From the IMG/VR virus record IMGVR_UViG_3300008261_000019, positions 1 to 60,014 of that record: a DNA stretch of 60,014 nt; one strand, 5' to 3'. This stretch comes from a virus. The notes beneath the pieces were generated by a model. That model made no database searches. It had not been told where the DNA came from and saw nothing but the letters and a program-made list of their open reading frames with translations. How positions within the stretch are numbered: position 1 is the first letter of the stretch; each line of letters starts with the position of its first letter. The translations under genes and the position numbers were made by a program. Shown here piece after piece: positions 1 through 9,174 of this stretch.

Positions 1-2207
1 TCTAATAAATCATGAACATTATTTTTATATCTTGGATTAATAATTTTTTCTTTAATAAATGACTCTACAGTTTGTTCTTTACTTTGAACATTGCCTGGAT
101 TAAGACTGGATATATATTTTAGTAAGTCTTTATATTGATTAAATCCTTTTACATCTCTTTCAAGGCTATTTAATCTGGACTTTAACTTTTGCTGCATTCC
201 TGGCATTCCACTAATACCTAATTCTCTTACTAACTTATTTCTCTCCGATATTAGTCCTCCTGCTTTTTCTGCCTCTTCTGAAGTTTTATATCCGGCTATT
301 TGTCTTTTAACTTCCTGTAACCTATTTTCTTTATCAGTAATTTGACCAGTTAATAAACCTAATGTCTCTTGTATTTCTTTTATTTCAGTTATCGAATTTC
401 TTACTTTTGTATCAATTTGTCTTCCGTAATCTGTAATGGCTTTTGCGTTAGTAATATCTACATTTCTTATCTTAGACAGCAGGCTTTTCTTTGATTCTTT
501 AAATATTTTTTCATCTTCTTTTTCTATTGAGTTTGTACTAATTAAACTTGCTTGTTGTTTAAAGTTTTCTAAAAATCTAATGACTGATGCATTTTTACTT
601 TGGTTATTTAATTTATAATTAGCCGCCTCGCTAAGTAAACTCACCATTTGATTTTTAGAAAATCCCATTGCAGTTGAACTTTGGATTACATTGTTAAATT
701 TTGTTCCAGTAAAAATAAAATTCATTGCATTATAATTAGATTCTGATATGTATGTTTTTGCATCTATATCAGAAAATAAATTAAATATCTTTTTAAAATC
801 TAAACTTTCTCTTTTAATTGTAGATACTTCTTCTGCATATTTATTAATTGTTTCCTCTAAATTATTTTTTAAAGAAGTCTTAGATTCTTCTTCAATATTC
901 TTCAATTCTTCAAATCTTATTCCTCTTCCATCTAGTAACTCTTGCCTGAACTCATCCCATCTTCTCTGAACTCTTTCTTTGTTTTTAGGCGAACTATCTG
1001 GTCTTATTTTACCTCTTTTTTCAAGTTCTCTTTTTTCACCTTCAGCCTTATCTTTGTCTTTATTAATTTCCCCAACTTCTTCTCCAAATCTTTTTCTTAT
1101 CTTATTAAAGTATTTTGATTCTGCGGCTACCTCTTTATCTAATTCCCAAAAAGCTGAGGTGATTTTATCAACAATTTTGTCTCCAGAACTTCCTTGTCTT
1201 GTATAGACATCTCTTCCGGCAAAAATACTTTCCATACTTTTGCCGTTATCTACTTTTAAACCCAGCATATAACTACTAAAGGCTTCTGCAATTACTCCAA
1301 ATCTTACATTCGTACTTGATATCCCTAAAAATGTTGCGACTCTTTTATTGATTTTTTTAAATAAGTGGCTGTCTCCATCATTAGATTGAACGGCTATCTT
1401 CTTATAATCTGTTACTAAGCTTACAATATCTTTTGCACTTCTAATTTTATCTTTTGCTTGTCTTGTATATTGCTGACGATTTAATCCGTATCCTGTTAAT
1501 ACGAATTCGTCCAGTGCTTGCTCAGACATGTTAGCTACAGATAATTCTTGTGTTCGAGCATCAACTTGTACAAATGGATTATCATTACCTAAATTGACCC
1601 ACGATAAGATACTCATTGGTCTATTTGATTCTTGAATGAACTTATTTCCTTTTTCTCTTTCGTTACTAATTTGTTTATTTATTTTATCAACTAAACTAAT
1701 GAGTTCATCTTGAGTAAGTGGTTTTTTCCCTAATAAGCTAAAATCAAATTGCTTTCCAGCAATCATTAACTTATGTTCTTGGCTTAAGAATTTTGTACTT
1801 GTTTCAATAACTTCTCCAGCTTTATTACTTAACGAAATCTTGCTTTTATTCAAATCTAAATTCGTTTTTAATGAATTAGAAGCTAGATTGGCATAAACTT
1901 CCCTACCATGTCTATCAAATGTCTTAAAGAACATTCTTCCTGTATCTACATCTACGCCTTGAACCTTTTCACTTTCAAAAAAGATTGGATTATTAAATTC
2001 ATCAACAATTAAATTCTCTTTTATTTGAGGCATTCCAGGCTTATATCTCCAACCTAGCTTTGCCATCTTTTTACTATCAGTTGCTAAAATAACTTCATTT
2101 GCTCTTTGATATGTTTCTGCGCCATCATAATTATCATCAATAAAATTAACGACTTTCTCTCTTCTGATTTCATCATTAAAATCATCATCCATTAAATACT
2201 TAGCCAT
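1..2207 (-). CDS. Large helical virion-associated protein, C-terminus beyond window
   Basis: This open reading frame starts at ATG 2205-2207 behind a GGAGGTATTTTAG ribosome site and stays open to the left edge, giving at least 735 residues. The visible part is highly charged and mostly helical, with Lys/Glu-rich coiled-coil stretches, and it lacks any catalytic motif I know. It lies just downstream of the 1895-residue protein and a terminator hairpin, in the tape-measure/baseplate part of a myovirus gene order. A structural or ejected virion protein is an inference from position; a tape-measure role is also possible. I am sure it is coding but not of its function. Confidence 0.8.
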   Translation of the reverse strand, partial: MAKYLMDDDFNDEIRREKVVNFIDDNYDGAETYQRANEVILATDSKKMAKLGWRYKPGMPQIKENLIVDEFNNPIFFESEKVQGVDVDTGRMFFKTFDRHGREVYANLASNSLKTNLDLNKSKISLSNKAGEVIETSTKFLSQEHKLMIAGKQFDFSLLGKKPLTQDELISLVDKINKQISNEREKGNKFIQESNRPMSILSWVNLGNDNPFVQVDARTQELSVANMSEQALDEFVLTGYGLNRQQYTRQAKDKIRSAKDIVSLVTDYKKIAVQSNDGDSHLFKKINKRVATFLGISSTNVRFGVIAEAFSSYMLGLKVDNGKSMESIFAGRDVYTRQGSSGDKIVDKITSAFWELDKEVAAESKYFNKIRKRFGEEVGEINKDKDKAEGEKRELEKRGKIRPDSSPKNKERVQRRWDEFRQELLDGRGIRFEELKNIEEESKTSLKNNLEETINKYAEEVSTIKRESLDFKKIFNLFSDIDAKTYISESNYNAMNFIFTGTKFNNVIQSSTAMGFSKNQMVSLLSEAANYKLNNQSKNASVIRFLENFKQQASLISTNSIEKEDEKIFKESKKSLLSKIRNVDITNAKAITDYGRQIDTKVRNSITEIKEIQETLGLLTGQITDKENRLQEVKRQIAGYKTSEEAEKAGGLISERNKLVRELGISGMPGMQQKLKSRLNSLERDVKGFNQYKDLLKYISSLNPGNVQSKEQTVESFIKEKIINPRYKNNVHDLL

Positions 2208-2235
2208 CTAAAATACCTCCGGCATTTCATTTTAA

Positions 2236-2270
2236 AATAGGACAATATACTTGTTGTATATTGTCCTATT
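2236..2270 (-). terminator. 15-bp perfect hairpin terminator
   Basis: A 15-bp perfect stem (2236-2250 with 2256-2270) has a 5-nt loop and is followed on the minus strand by TTTAAAA. It sits 2 nt after the stop of the 1895-residue gene and before the next ribosome site, so it is a likely intrinsic or partial terminator. Confidence 0.7.
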
Positions 2271-2272
2271 AT

Positions 2273-5200
2273 TTATCCCAGCAATCTATGTGCATCTTGG
2301 TTCATTTGAGTTGCGATTTCTTGCCTTCTATCTTTTTTAATTACTGCATTTACTGAACCTTGTCCATTTGTTGGACTTACAGTAATATCGATATCTGTTA
2401 ATCCGATTGAATTAAGCATATCATGCAATCTACTTCTAATATCTGCAGGATTACTTTGTTTATTAACATTTGGCGCTTCCATTGCTACTTTCGCAGCCTG
2501 AGCTTTATCGTCGGGCCAAATATCAAATTCGGATTCATCTAGCTTTTCTTTTTTAATTAATTTTACTTTTAAGTCTTTTAATGAAGCTCTTGAGTCCCAT
2601 CCCACCCATGTATCTGCTGGCAACTCATGTGTAGAAAAGTATTCTAGAAGGTCTGGCTTTTCATCTACTTCCATACCATATGATGCTTGAAGCATTCTAC
2701 GAATATAACTTGGTACAGTTTTTATAATCTTTTCTCGTTCTTCTTCTGGCGCTTCTAGGAATGGTAGTATGTAAGCCCTATCTTTCTTAGGCACTGCTGC
2801 TAGGAAGTTCTCTAAGGGGTCTCCTGGGTCATATGCATACATTGTTTGTTCTGACTCTTGATAATATTGCAAAGCCTTGGCTGCTGCCTCTGGGATTGTC
2901 TGAAGCTGTCTATCATTTAATATAGAATTTAATCTTTGATTAATTTCTGATATAACTTCTTCTAGACTTCCCTCTATCCCCATATTCGATGCTTCATCCA
3001 GAGCGTCTTCTACTTCATCTTCATTACCTAGTCGAATCTGTCTTTTTAAACGTTCTAGTTTTGCTTTTGTTTTTTTATTAATTTGACCTTCTTCTTGTTT
3101 GTCTTCTATATATTTTTTTACATTGAATCCATCCGCTAAAGCTTCTTCTGCAGCTTCTTGATATAGTCCTCTAAACTTAACATACTTTAACATATCAAGA
3201 TATTCGAACATTTCTCTTTCTTTCAATCTTCTATCAGGAATCCATCTGTCTCCTGTAGTGCCTTCATACATATTTGTATAAAAGCTTCCTAGTAATCCTG
3301 CAACTGCTCCAGTTAATGCTCCTACAATCTTTCCATATCTTTTATTTCCGAAGTTAAAGCCAAGTAATGCTCCAGTAACTACAGCAACTCCAGGCTCTTT
3401 TCGAATAATATTCTCATACCAAGGGATAAAGAAATCTCCAAATGGGTCTGTCCATTGTTGCCAGTCCTTATTATAGGTTTCTCTTATCTCATAAGATTCA
3501 AGAGCTGACCGTACCTGCATAAACTTTGTATTATAAGGTGTATCCAAGTGAGCAATACTTTCCCAGAGTTGACCAACCATAATCTCTGGCCTTGTAAATC
3601 TTGCATATACTGATGCGGGTGAATAGTCGTTTTCTTTTTCTTTTGCTACTCCGGACTCAATTAATTGTTTATTCACATTTATATCATTATTATACAATAC
3701 AGCGCTTATTGTTTGATACGTATCATTATTAATTTGATTTAATTCATCTTTATCAATGCCAAGAGTTATTGTTTCGCCTTCCTCAATTCCAATAATTTGA
3801 CGAGCCTTTCTTGCTTTAGGGTCGTCTTTACCCATTGGAATTGTAAGTCCAGCTAATTTAATTGGATTTTCAATACCTTCTACTTTAAACATATAAGTTC
3901 TTTGATTTGGATAATCGATAATATTTTCTACGGTTGCTTCAATCTTCTCTATATTCGCTGTTTTAAATCGGTAAGGGTATAATCTTTCTGCTTCTTTTTT
4001 CTGCGATACTTGGTCTTCAATTTCTCTTACTTCTTGCAACTGCTCATCCGTTATATACTCCCATCTACGAATATCCTTTTTCATCTGTCGATATTCATTT
4101 GAATAAGGAGCAACATCGGCAAGTATTCTAAATCTATCTAGCATTCCATAAAAATCTGCTGGACCGACTGTTCCATCTTTCATACCTTGATTGATTGCTT
4201 CTCTTGCCGTATTTACTTTTCCTATCGAATAGTCATAAAGTTGCTGATTAAAATCAAAAGCATATACTTTAAATGGCTCCTGCTCATACATCTCTGATTC
4301 AATATCATCCCGATTAATATGAATTAAATATCCTCTACTAATCCCTGTTGCTTTTAAATAAAAATTAACCTGTTGAACATTTTTAAAAAACATTTCGTCT
4401 TGGTTATATTTATTTCCTGTCATTGTTTTCGGGTCAAGAATAGCCATCGGTGCATTTTGCAAAGAACTTGATATAAACGATTGAAATGCTTCTGGATTTT
4501 CTTCTTGCATTGACTTGATATCGATAGAGTTATTATAAAAACCTCCATACTCAGATGCTCCGCTCATCTCTGGCGATGCTGAATAATATTTAAATGTCTG
4601 AGCTTGTTGGATTACTTTTTCTAAAAACTTAGCATGATTGGCTTTTACATCATAAAAGCCTCCTACTCCTAACTCAGGTATCGAGACATACTGCTCAAAG
4701 TCTAATGCAATTTTTTCTTTTTGCATTTGTGCTTCCCATTTTTCATGCCATCCTGAACCTTTATCTAAAATGTAAGATTCATCTTCATCTTTTATTTCAT
4801 CTTTTCTAAGAATGTGGCTAATCATTGTTGGAACTTCGTAACCTAAAAATGAAGCTCCTATCGACATATCATTATCTACTTCTACATTATATAATCGCTC
4901 ATATCCTTCTCCAGGAAGTCTTGATTCTCCCTTTGTTATCTTAGAGTAAGGGTCGCCATGCTGCAGGTCTAAAAAGTATTCAGGTCCAGGTAACCAGCTT
5001 GGCATTGTATTGGGAATCGGATTATATTCGTCTTGTTTTAATGGCTTAGGGACAAAACGACGGAAAATCTCATTTACATCTCCCCCCAAGTTACCAATTG
5101 ATAAATTCCAAAATGCTCTTTGCATTGATGTCATATCAGTAGAATCTGCAATTACTGGTTGCGAGCCGAACTGACCAAATAAACTTTGAGTGGTAAATCC

Positions 5201-7960
5201 ATAAAATCCACCCATCTCTGTTATGTTTGAATACAAGTTTCCACTAAGCTGTGTAAGTTCAGTCGGACTCATTACATATCGATTATCCATAGCCATACTT
5301 GGCTCTTCATATCCAAATAAAGTAGAGCCAGGTGCTCCAGCTAGTCCCTTTTCTTTAATGCGCTCATTTAATGACCTTAGTTGCTTTCGATTAACAATTG
5401 CAGTTTCTACATTACCTGACGATGTTACATACGCAGCATATGTCTGACTTGATGGCATTTCACTTGTTCTTTGAAATTGAATACTATTATCCAACATAGA
5501 TGCTTCACTCGTAATTACAGGTTTGCTACTATTAATTGTTTCATCTATAAATAAAGGCATAGGTGTATCAATTGCTCTATCTGCAGCTAAGTTTCCTTCT
5601 TCATCTATGTACTCTGTATTATCTTGATTAAAGTCAATTGGATAAAGTTCATTATTCATTGTTGGAGCATACACACCGCTACCCGAACCAAGTAAGTCCC
5701 AATATTTTTCATGCATTCTTTGAGGAGGTTTCAAAAAGAAAGAAGCTACATTATTTAAAACTGGACCGATTAAAGGAAACTCTTCTATTTCTGAGAATCC
5801 GCCAGTTATCATGTAAGGTCTATCATAATAATGTTTCTTTTCATAATGATAAGGGTCCGTAATAAAATGTCTTATTGGAGCAAATGGATTCGTAGGGGTT
5901 GGATACCAAGTATTTGCAAAATATTCTTCCCTAGAGCCATACAATGTATCAGAGAATTTTACATCGGCAATAGTCTCTCTTACCCAGTTGGGTTTAAAGT
6001 ATTCTATCTTACCCCCTGTAAAGGGTGTATTGCCCATCTCCCAAAATCGGCCTTTTCTTACGGCTACTTCTCCATCTTCATAAAACTTTCTCGTTTCTTC
6101 TGCAGTATCATTTAAGTCTAGGAATTGTCCCACTAATGGGAATTCTGTAATTTGTTCTCCGCCAGGAAATAAATTACCAAAATGTTTTGCCCAATCTGTA
6201 ATTCCTAATGCGTCTCTTACTTCTGCTGCTCCCACTGCACCTGACGCATAGAAGTTTGCTAACTTATCTTCGAATTGAAATCCTAAAAATCTATCTGACT
6301 CTGTATTTAAATAATCCCATGTTTCTACAGCACCAAATACAGGAGCTATTCTTCTAAATACCAAGTTTAAAAAGATTTGACTTGCAGACCCTAGATTCTG
6401 ATTTGATAATCCAAAGCCGACTTGATTTAATGTTGAATTTAATCGCTCAAAAAAACCATAAGGAAACAAAGTTGCGGTTGTTACGTTTTCTAGAGAATCT
6501 CTGCCTGCACTAAATTGCTTAAAATATTCAGTAGCAGATTCCGAATCTTTTAATCCTCTATAATTTCTCATGACAATCCACGGTGTATTTCCACCAAAAG
6601 ATTGTTCAAGTGGCATCTTGTAAGAGTTTTTAACATCATACGGCCTAAATATTCTATGCATTACTTGACCGATATAGGATGGCCACGTTGTAGGGTCAAT
6701 ACTAGGTGCTTCAATTCCTTGACCAAAGTTCCACGATACATCTCGACCAATCGGCTCATCTTGAAATCCTAAATCAAGAAACTGTCCTATTTCCCACTTT
6801 ATTTTTCCCCAAGTGTCTTTTGGTTTTGCATATCTAGAAACGCTTACTCCAGCCAAGTTTCTTATATATCTTGCAATAGGTCCTGATTCACCAGGAACTA
6901 ATCTAACATTGTCCATTATTGGTTTTTCTAAATTAGTAATATCAAATAGATTTCCGTCAATAAATACGTGCGCATTTTGTGTTGGATTTATATCTTTTGT
7001 AACAATGGGATTTATCATGCCTTTTTCAAGTATTGCATAAGTAGGCGGTCTATTTTCTTTGCTAAATCGATTTAAATAAAACATACGAAGCGGATTAATT
7101 TTAACAAATGGAATCGCAAATTCATCCGACATAATATCTAGCGTTGAAGAAAAATCTTCTGAGAAATCTCTTAAGTCCATGACTTGTTTTGTTTTTGGAT
7201 TAAAAAATACACTTTCGTCATAAACTTTATTTTCAATATCTGTTACTGTTTTAAATTGATTAATTGCTCTTTGTATAAAGCCTTTTTCTTCTTCGCCCAA
7301 TTCTTTTAACTGTAGTATTTCTGATACTTTTGCATTTCGATATCCTAGTTCTTTTACTTTTTGAGCTTGTTCGTTTTCAATAAATTGATTTTTATTTGCA
7401 ATGGATTCATTGAATTTTTTCTCTACTGAACGAATCCATCTTTCTTTTGCCATGTTTTCTTCAATAGGTCCGCCTTCAACAATCTTATTCGGATAATAAA
7501 TTGCTTTTTGTTCATTCGTCATCAAGTCCCATTGGTCATCTAACTTTGAAATGACTTTTTCTTTTTCTCTAATTAAGTTCATTAACGAACTTTGGCTAGA
7601 AGTAGAAAGAACTTCGTTTTGCGTTTTTAGTACCTTTTTCTCATGACTCCTCAATGCCCTACTCATATGCTCAGATAACCGTTCTAACTTATGTGTCATC
7701 GTGGCATTATGAGCAAACTTTTCATTTGACCAGTTCCTTAAACCTTCGCTCATTGCACTTAACTTTGTTTTTCTATAGCCACCTAGCATCTGTATAGCAT
7801 TCTGCATGAGCGGACGCAATAAACCCTTCTTATAAGCAAAATAACCGCCAGCAGCTAATCCTGCAGCGGTTAATGCTCGGGTAAATGGCGAAGGCTCACG
7901 CTCTGGATGGTCTCTAAGATACTCTCTATAGAACTCTCTGTCCGAGCCTCTGTCAGCCAT
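2273..7960 (-). CDS. 1895-residue virion protein in tape-measure position, with degenerate SNase-like domain
   Basis: The start is ATG 7958-7960, overlapping the upstream stop as TAATG. A GAGGG site lies about 10 nt before it; a longer TTG start at 7981 is less likely. Near the N-terminus (about residues 30-50) and at about 1520-1565 there are Gly/Ala-rich hydrophobic segments of glycine-zipper type. At about 1325-1440 the pattern resembles a staphylococcal-nuclease OB fold (KLAGLTIP, then VNKQLIESGVA). The Arg and Asp expected at the active site are replaced by Lys and Thr, so it is probably inactive. The C-terminal 300 residues are charged and helical. Two chaperone-like genes precede it, which fits a tape measure, but the sequence is not a simple coiled-coil ruler. 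It could be a baseplate-hub or ejected internal protein. Confidence 0.75.
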   Translation of the reverse strand: MADRGSDREFYREYLRDHPEREPSPFTRALTAAGLAAGGYFAYKKGLLRPLMQNAIQMLGGYRKTKLSAMSEGLRNWSNEKFAHNATMTHKLERLSEHMSRALRSHEKKVLKTQNEVLSTSSQSSLMNLIREKEKVISKLDDQWDLMTNEQKAIYYPNKIVEGGPIEENMAKERWIRSVEKKFNESIANKNQFIENEQAQKVKELGYRNAKVSEILQLKELGEEEKGFIQRAINQFKTVTDIENKVYDESVFFNPKTKQVMDLRDFSEDFSSTLDIMSDEFAIPFVKINPLRMFYLNRFSKENRPPTYAILEKGMINPIVTKDINPTQNAHVFIDGNLFDITNLEKPIMDNVRLVPGESGPIARYIRNLAGVSVSRYAKPKDTWGKIKWEIGQFLDLGFQDEPIGRDVSWNFGQGIEAPSIDPTTWPSYIGQVMHRIFRPYDVKNSYKMPLEQSFGGNTPWIVMRNYRGLKDSESATEYFKQFSAGRDSLENVTTATLFPYGFFERLNSTLNQVGFGLSNQNLGSASQIFLNLVFRRIAPVFGAVETWDYLNTESDRFLGFQFEDKLANFYASGAVGAAEVRDALGITDWAKHFGNLFPGGEQITEFPLVGQFLDLNDTAEETRKFYEDGEVAVRKGRFWEMGNTPFTGGKIEYFKPNWVRETIADVKFSDTLYGSREEYFANTWYPTPTNPFAPIRHFITDPYHYEKKHYYDRPYMITGGFSEIEEFPLIGPVLNNVASFFLKPPQRMHEKYWDLLGSGSGVYAPTMNNELYPIDFNQDNTEYIDEEGNLAADRAIDTPMPLFIDETINSSKPVITSEASMLDNSIQFQRTSEMPSSQTYAAYVTSSGNVETAIVNRKQLRSLNERIKEKGLAGAPGSTLFGYEEPSMAMDNRYVMSPTELTQLSGNLYSNITEMGGFYGFTTQSLFGQFGSQPVIADSTDMTSMQRAFWNLSIGNLGGDVNEIFRRFVPKPLKQDEYNPIPNTMPSWLPGPEYFLDLQHGDPYSKITKGESRLPGEGYERLYNVEVDNDMSIGASFLGYEVPTMISHILRKDEIKDEDESYILDKGSGWHEKWEAQMQKEKIALDFEQYVSIPELGVGGFYDVKANHAKFLEKVIQQAQTFKYYSASPEMSGASEYGGFYNNSIDIKSMQEENPEAFQSFISSSLQNAPMAILDPKTMTGNKYNQDEMFFKNVQQVNFYLKATGISRGYLIHINRDDIESEMYEQEPFKVYAFDFNQQLYDYSIGKVNTAREAINQGMKDGTVGPADFYGMLDRFRILADVAPYSNEYRQMKKDIRRWEYITDEQLQEVREIEDQVSQKKEAERLYPYRFKTANIEKIEATVENIIDYPNQRTYMFKVEGIENPIKLAGLTIPMGKDDPKARKARQIIGIEEGETITLGIDKDELNQINNDTYQTISAVLYNNDINVNKQLIESGVAKEKENDYSPASVYARFTRPEIMVGQLWESIAHLDTPYNTKFMQVRSALESYEIRETYNKDWQQWTDPFGDFFIPWYENIIRKEPGVAVVTGALLGFNFGNKRYGKIVGALTGAVAGLLGSFYTNMYEGTTGDRWIPDRRLKEREMFEYLDMLKYVKFRGLYQEAAEEALADGFNVKKYIEDKQEEGQINKKTKAKLERLKRQIRLGNEDEVEDALDEASNMGIEGSLEEVISEINQRLNSILNDRQLQTIPEAAAKALQYYQESEQTMYAYDPGDPLENFLAAVPKKDRAYILPFLEAPEEEREKIIKTVPSYIRRMLQASYGMEVDEKPDLLEYFSTHELPADTWVGWDSRASLKDLKVKLIKKEKLDESEFDIWPDDKAQAAKVAMEAPNVNKQSNPADIRSRLHDMLNSIGLTDIDITVSPTNGQGSVNAVIKKDRRQEIATQMNQDAHRLLG

Positions 7961-8628
7961 TACTTGTACACCCTCTTCCAATACTCAGTCCCTGCAATAA
8001 ATGGAACCTCTACAAATTGCTTTGATTTTAAAATGAATTGTGAGTATTCCAGCATTGGGTCTTTTCCTTGTTTTCGCATTTCTATACCAAGCTCTTTAAA
8101 TGATGGAGGCTCTACTTCTTCCTCTGATTCATCTGAATTAAACTCTTCTTCTTTAAACTCGATTGGGTAGCCCATGATATTTTTCAATATCCATTCTGCC
8201 TTAGCTGCATTTCGCATAAAGCGACTTACATTCCATTCCATCATATCTTCTTCTGATAGATGTGTGAATACCGCTTGAACCATCGCTTCTGCTTGCTTTT
8301 CAAACGTACCCATTTGGTCTCTATAATATTTAAAGTATTCATTTGCCTTTTGAGTCTTACCGAATCCGGATTCATTTAATATTGTTTCTGCTATTGTAGA
8401 TAAAATTCCTGCCCCAATATTTTTACAATCAATATCCGTGGGATTAATAATACATATTCTGCAGATAATTTCATAACTAACATCTTTATCATCAGATAGA
8501 AAAACAAGCTCAGCATATTCTTTTCTTGTTAGTAAGCGAAAAATATATTCACTATCTTCAATGATAATTGAATAAATCTCTCCATACTGAGCTTTTGCTT
8601 TTAATAAAAACTTTTGAGGCGAATCCAT
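7960..8628 (-). CDS. Tail-assembly-chaperone-like protein, second paralogue
   Basis: This 222-residue protein aligns with its upstream neighbour over its first half. Both share an aromatic/basic stretch followed by a R-x-EY motif, an (E/Y)-x-ICxICV-type helix, and an A-G-(I/V)-x-S-x-(L/I)-AE block ending in SGF. It then continues into a longer helical region and an acidic ESEEEVEPP patch near residue 175. Two small chaperone-like proteins directly before a giant protein is the usual order before a tape measure. The role is inferred from position and size. It has its own start and ribosome site, so no frameshift fusion is needed. Confidence 0.6.
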   Translation of the reverse strand: MDSPQKFLLKAKAQYGEIYSIIIEDSEYIFRLLTRKEYAELVFLSDDKDVSYEIICRICIINPTDIDCKNIGAGILSTIAETILNESGFGKTQKANEYFKYYRDQMGTFEKQAEAMVQAVFTHLSEEDMMEWNVSRFMRNAAKAEWILKNIMGYPIEFKEEEFNSDESEEEVEPPSFKELGIEMRKQGKDPMLEYSQFILKSKQFVEVPFIAGTEYWKRVYK

Positions 8629-8652
8629 TTGTTACACCGCCCTTAATTTATT

Positions 8653-9150
8653 TTACAGAGGTGTAACACTAACTTTTCTAGTGAATCCGCTTTTCTGCAT
8701 AATTTGTTCTGCAAGCATTGATGGAACTCCGCCAGCTTGATTGACCATATCTTCGTAACAATATCCATAAGGAAATAGTACGCAGATTTCGCAAATCATT
8801 TCTTCTCGCATTAATTCATTTGTATTTGGTGTACTCATAATTTGCTTATACTCAAATCGGTTTAATGGGCGCCAAATAAAAATATCATCTTCAATATTTG
8901 TGCTATATACTTTTGTAAATTGTTTTTTCCATCCGATAATCTCTGATTGCAACGGTCCACCGTCAAAAATCTCCGAGTCATAATAACCTTGCTTATTTAC
9001 TTCTGGTCTTTCTTCTCTATTTTTTCCGCTCTCTTGTTCTCTCTCCACTGCATCTTGCTTAAGTTTTTGATACTTGGCAACAGATGAATTTTGACTCTCA
9101 AACCCGTTGTTAAAAGAGTTTTCAAAATTATTATCGAATTGATTTTGCAT
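8653..9150 (-). CDS. Tail-assembly-chaperone-like protein, first paralogue
   Basis: A 165-residue protein starts at ATG 9150 behind a clear AGGAG site. The first 60 residues are Asn/Gln-rich and disordered. Residues about 85-160 match the core of the next gene (PLNRFEY, EEMICEICV, MLAEQIMQKSGF). The two are therefore a tandem duplication, with this copy lacking the long C-terminal extension. By position it belongs with tail assembly before the tape-measure region. A G/GT-type chaperone function is inferred, not shown. Confidence 0.6.
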   Translation of the reverse strand: MQNQFDNNFENSFNNGFESQNSSVAKYQKLKQDAVEREQESGKNREERPEVNKQGYYDSEIFDGGPLQSEIIGWKKQFTKVYSTNIEDDIFIWRPLNRFEYKQIMSTPNTNELMREEMICEICVLFPYGYCYEDMVNQAGGVPSMLAEQIMQKSGFTRKVSVTPL

Positions 9151-9174
9151 ATTAATTTCTCCTCATATGTTTAT

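Noticed and set aside
8640-8700. Programmed frameshift joining the two chaperone-like genes.
   Set aside because: The second gene has its own start and both genes have homologous cores, so they are duplicated complete genes.
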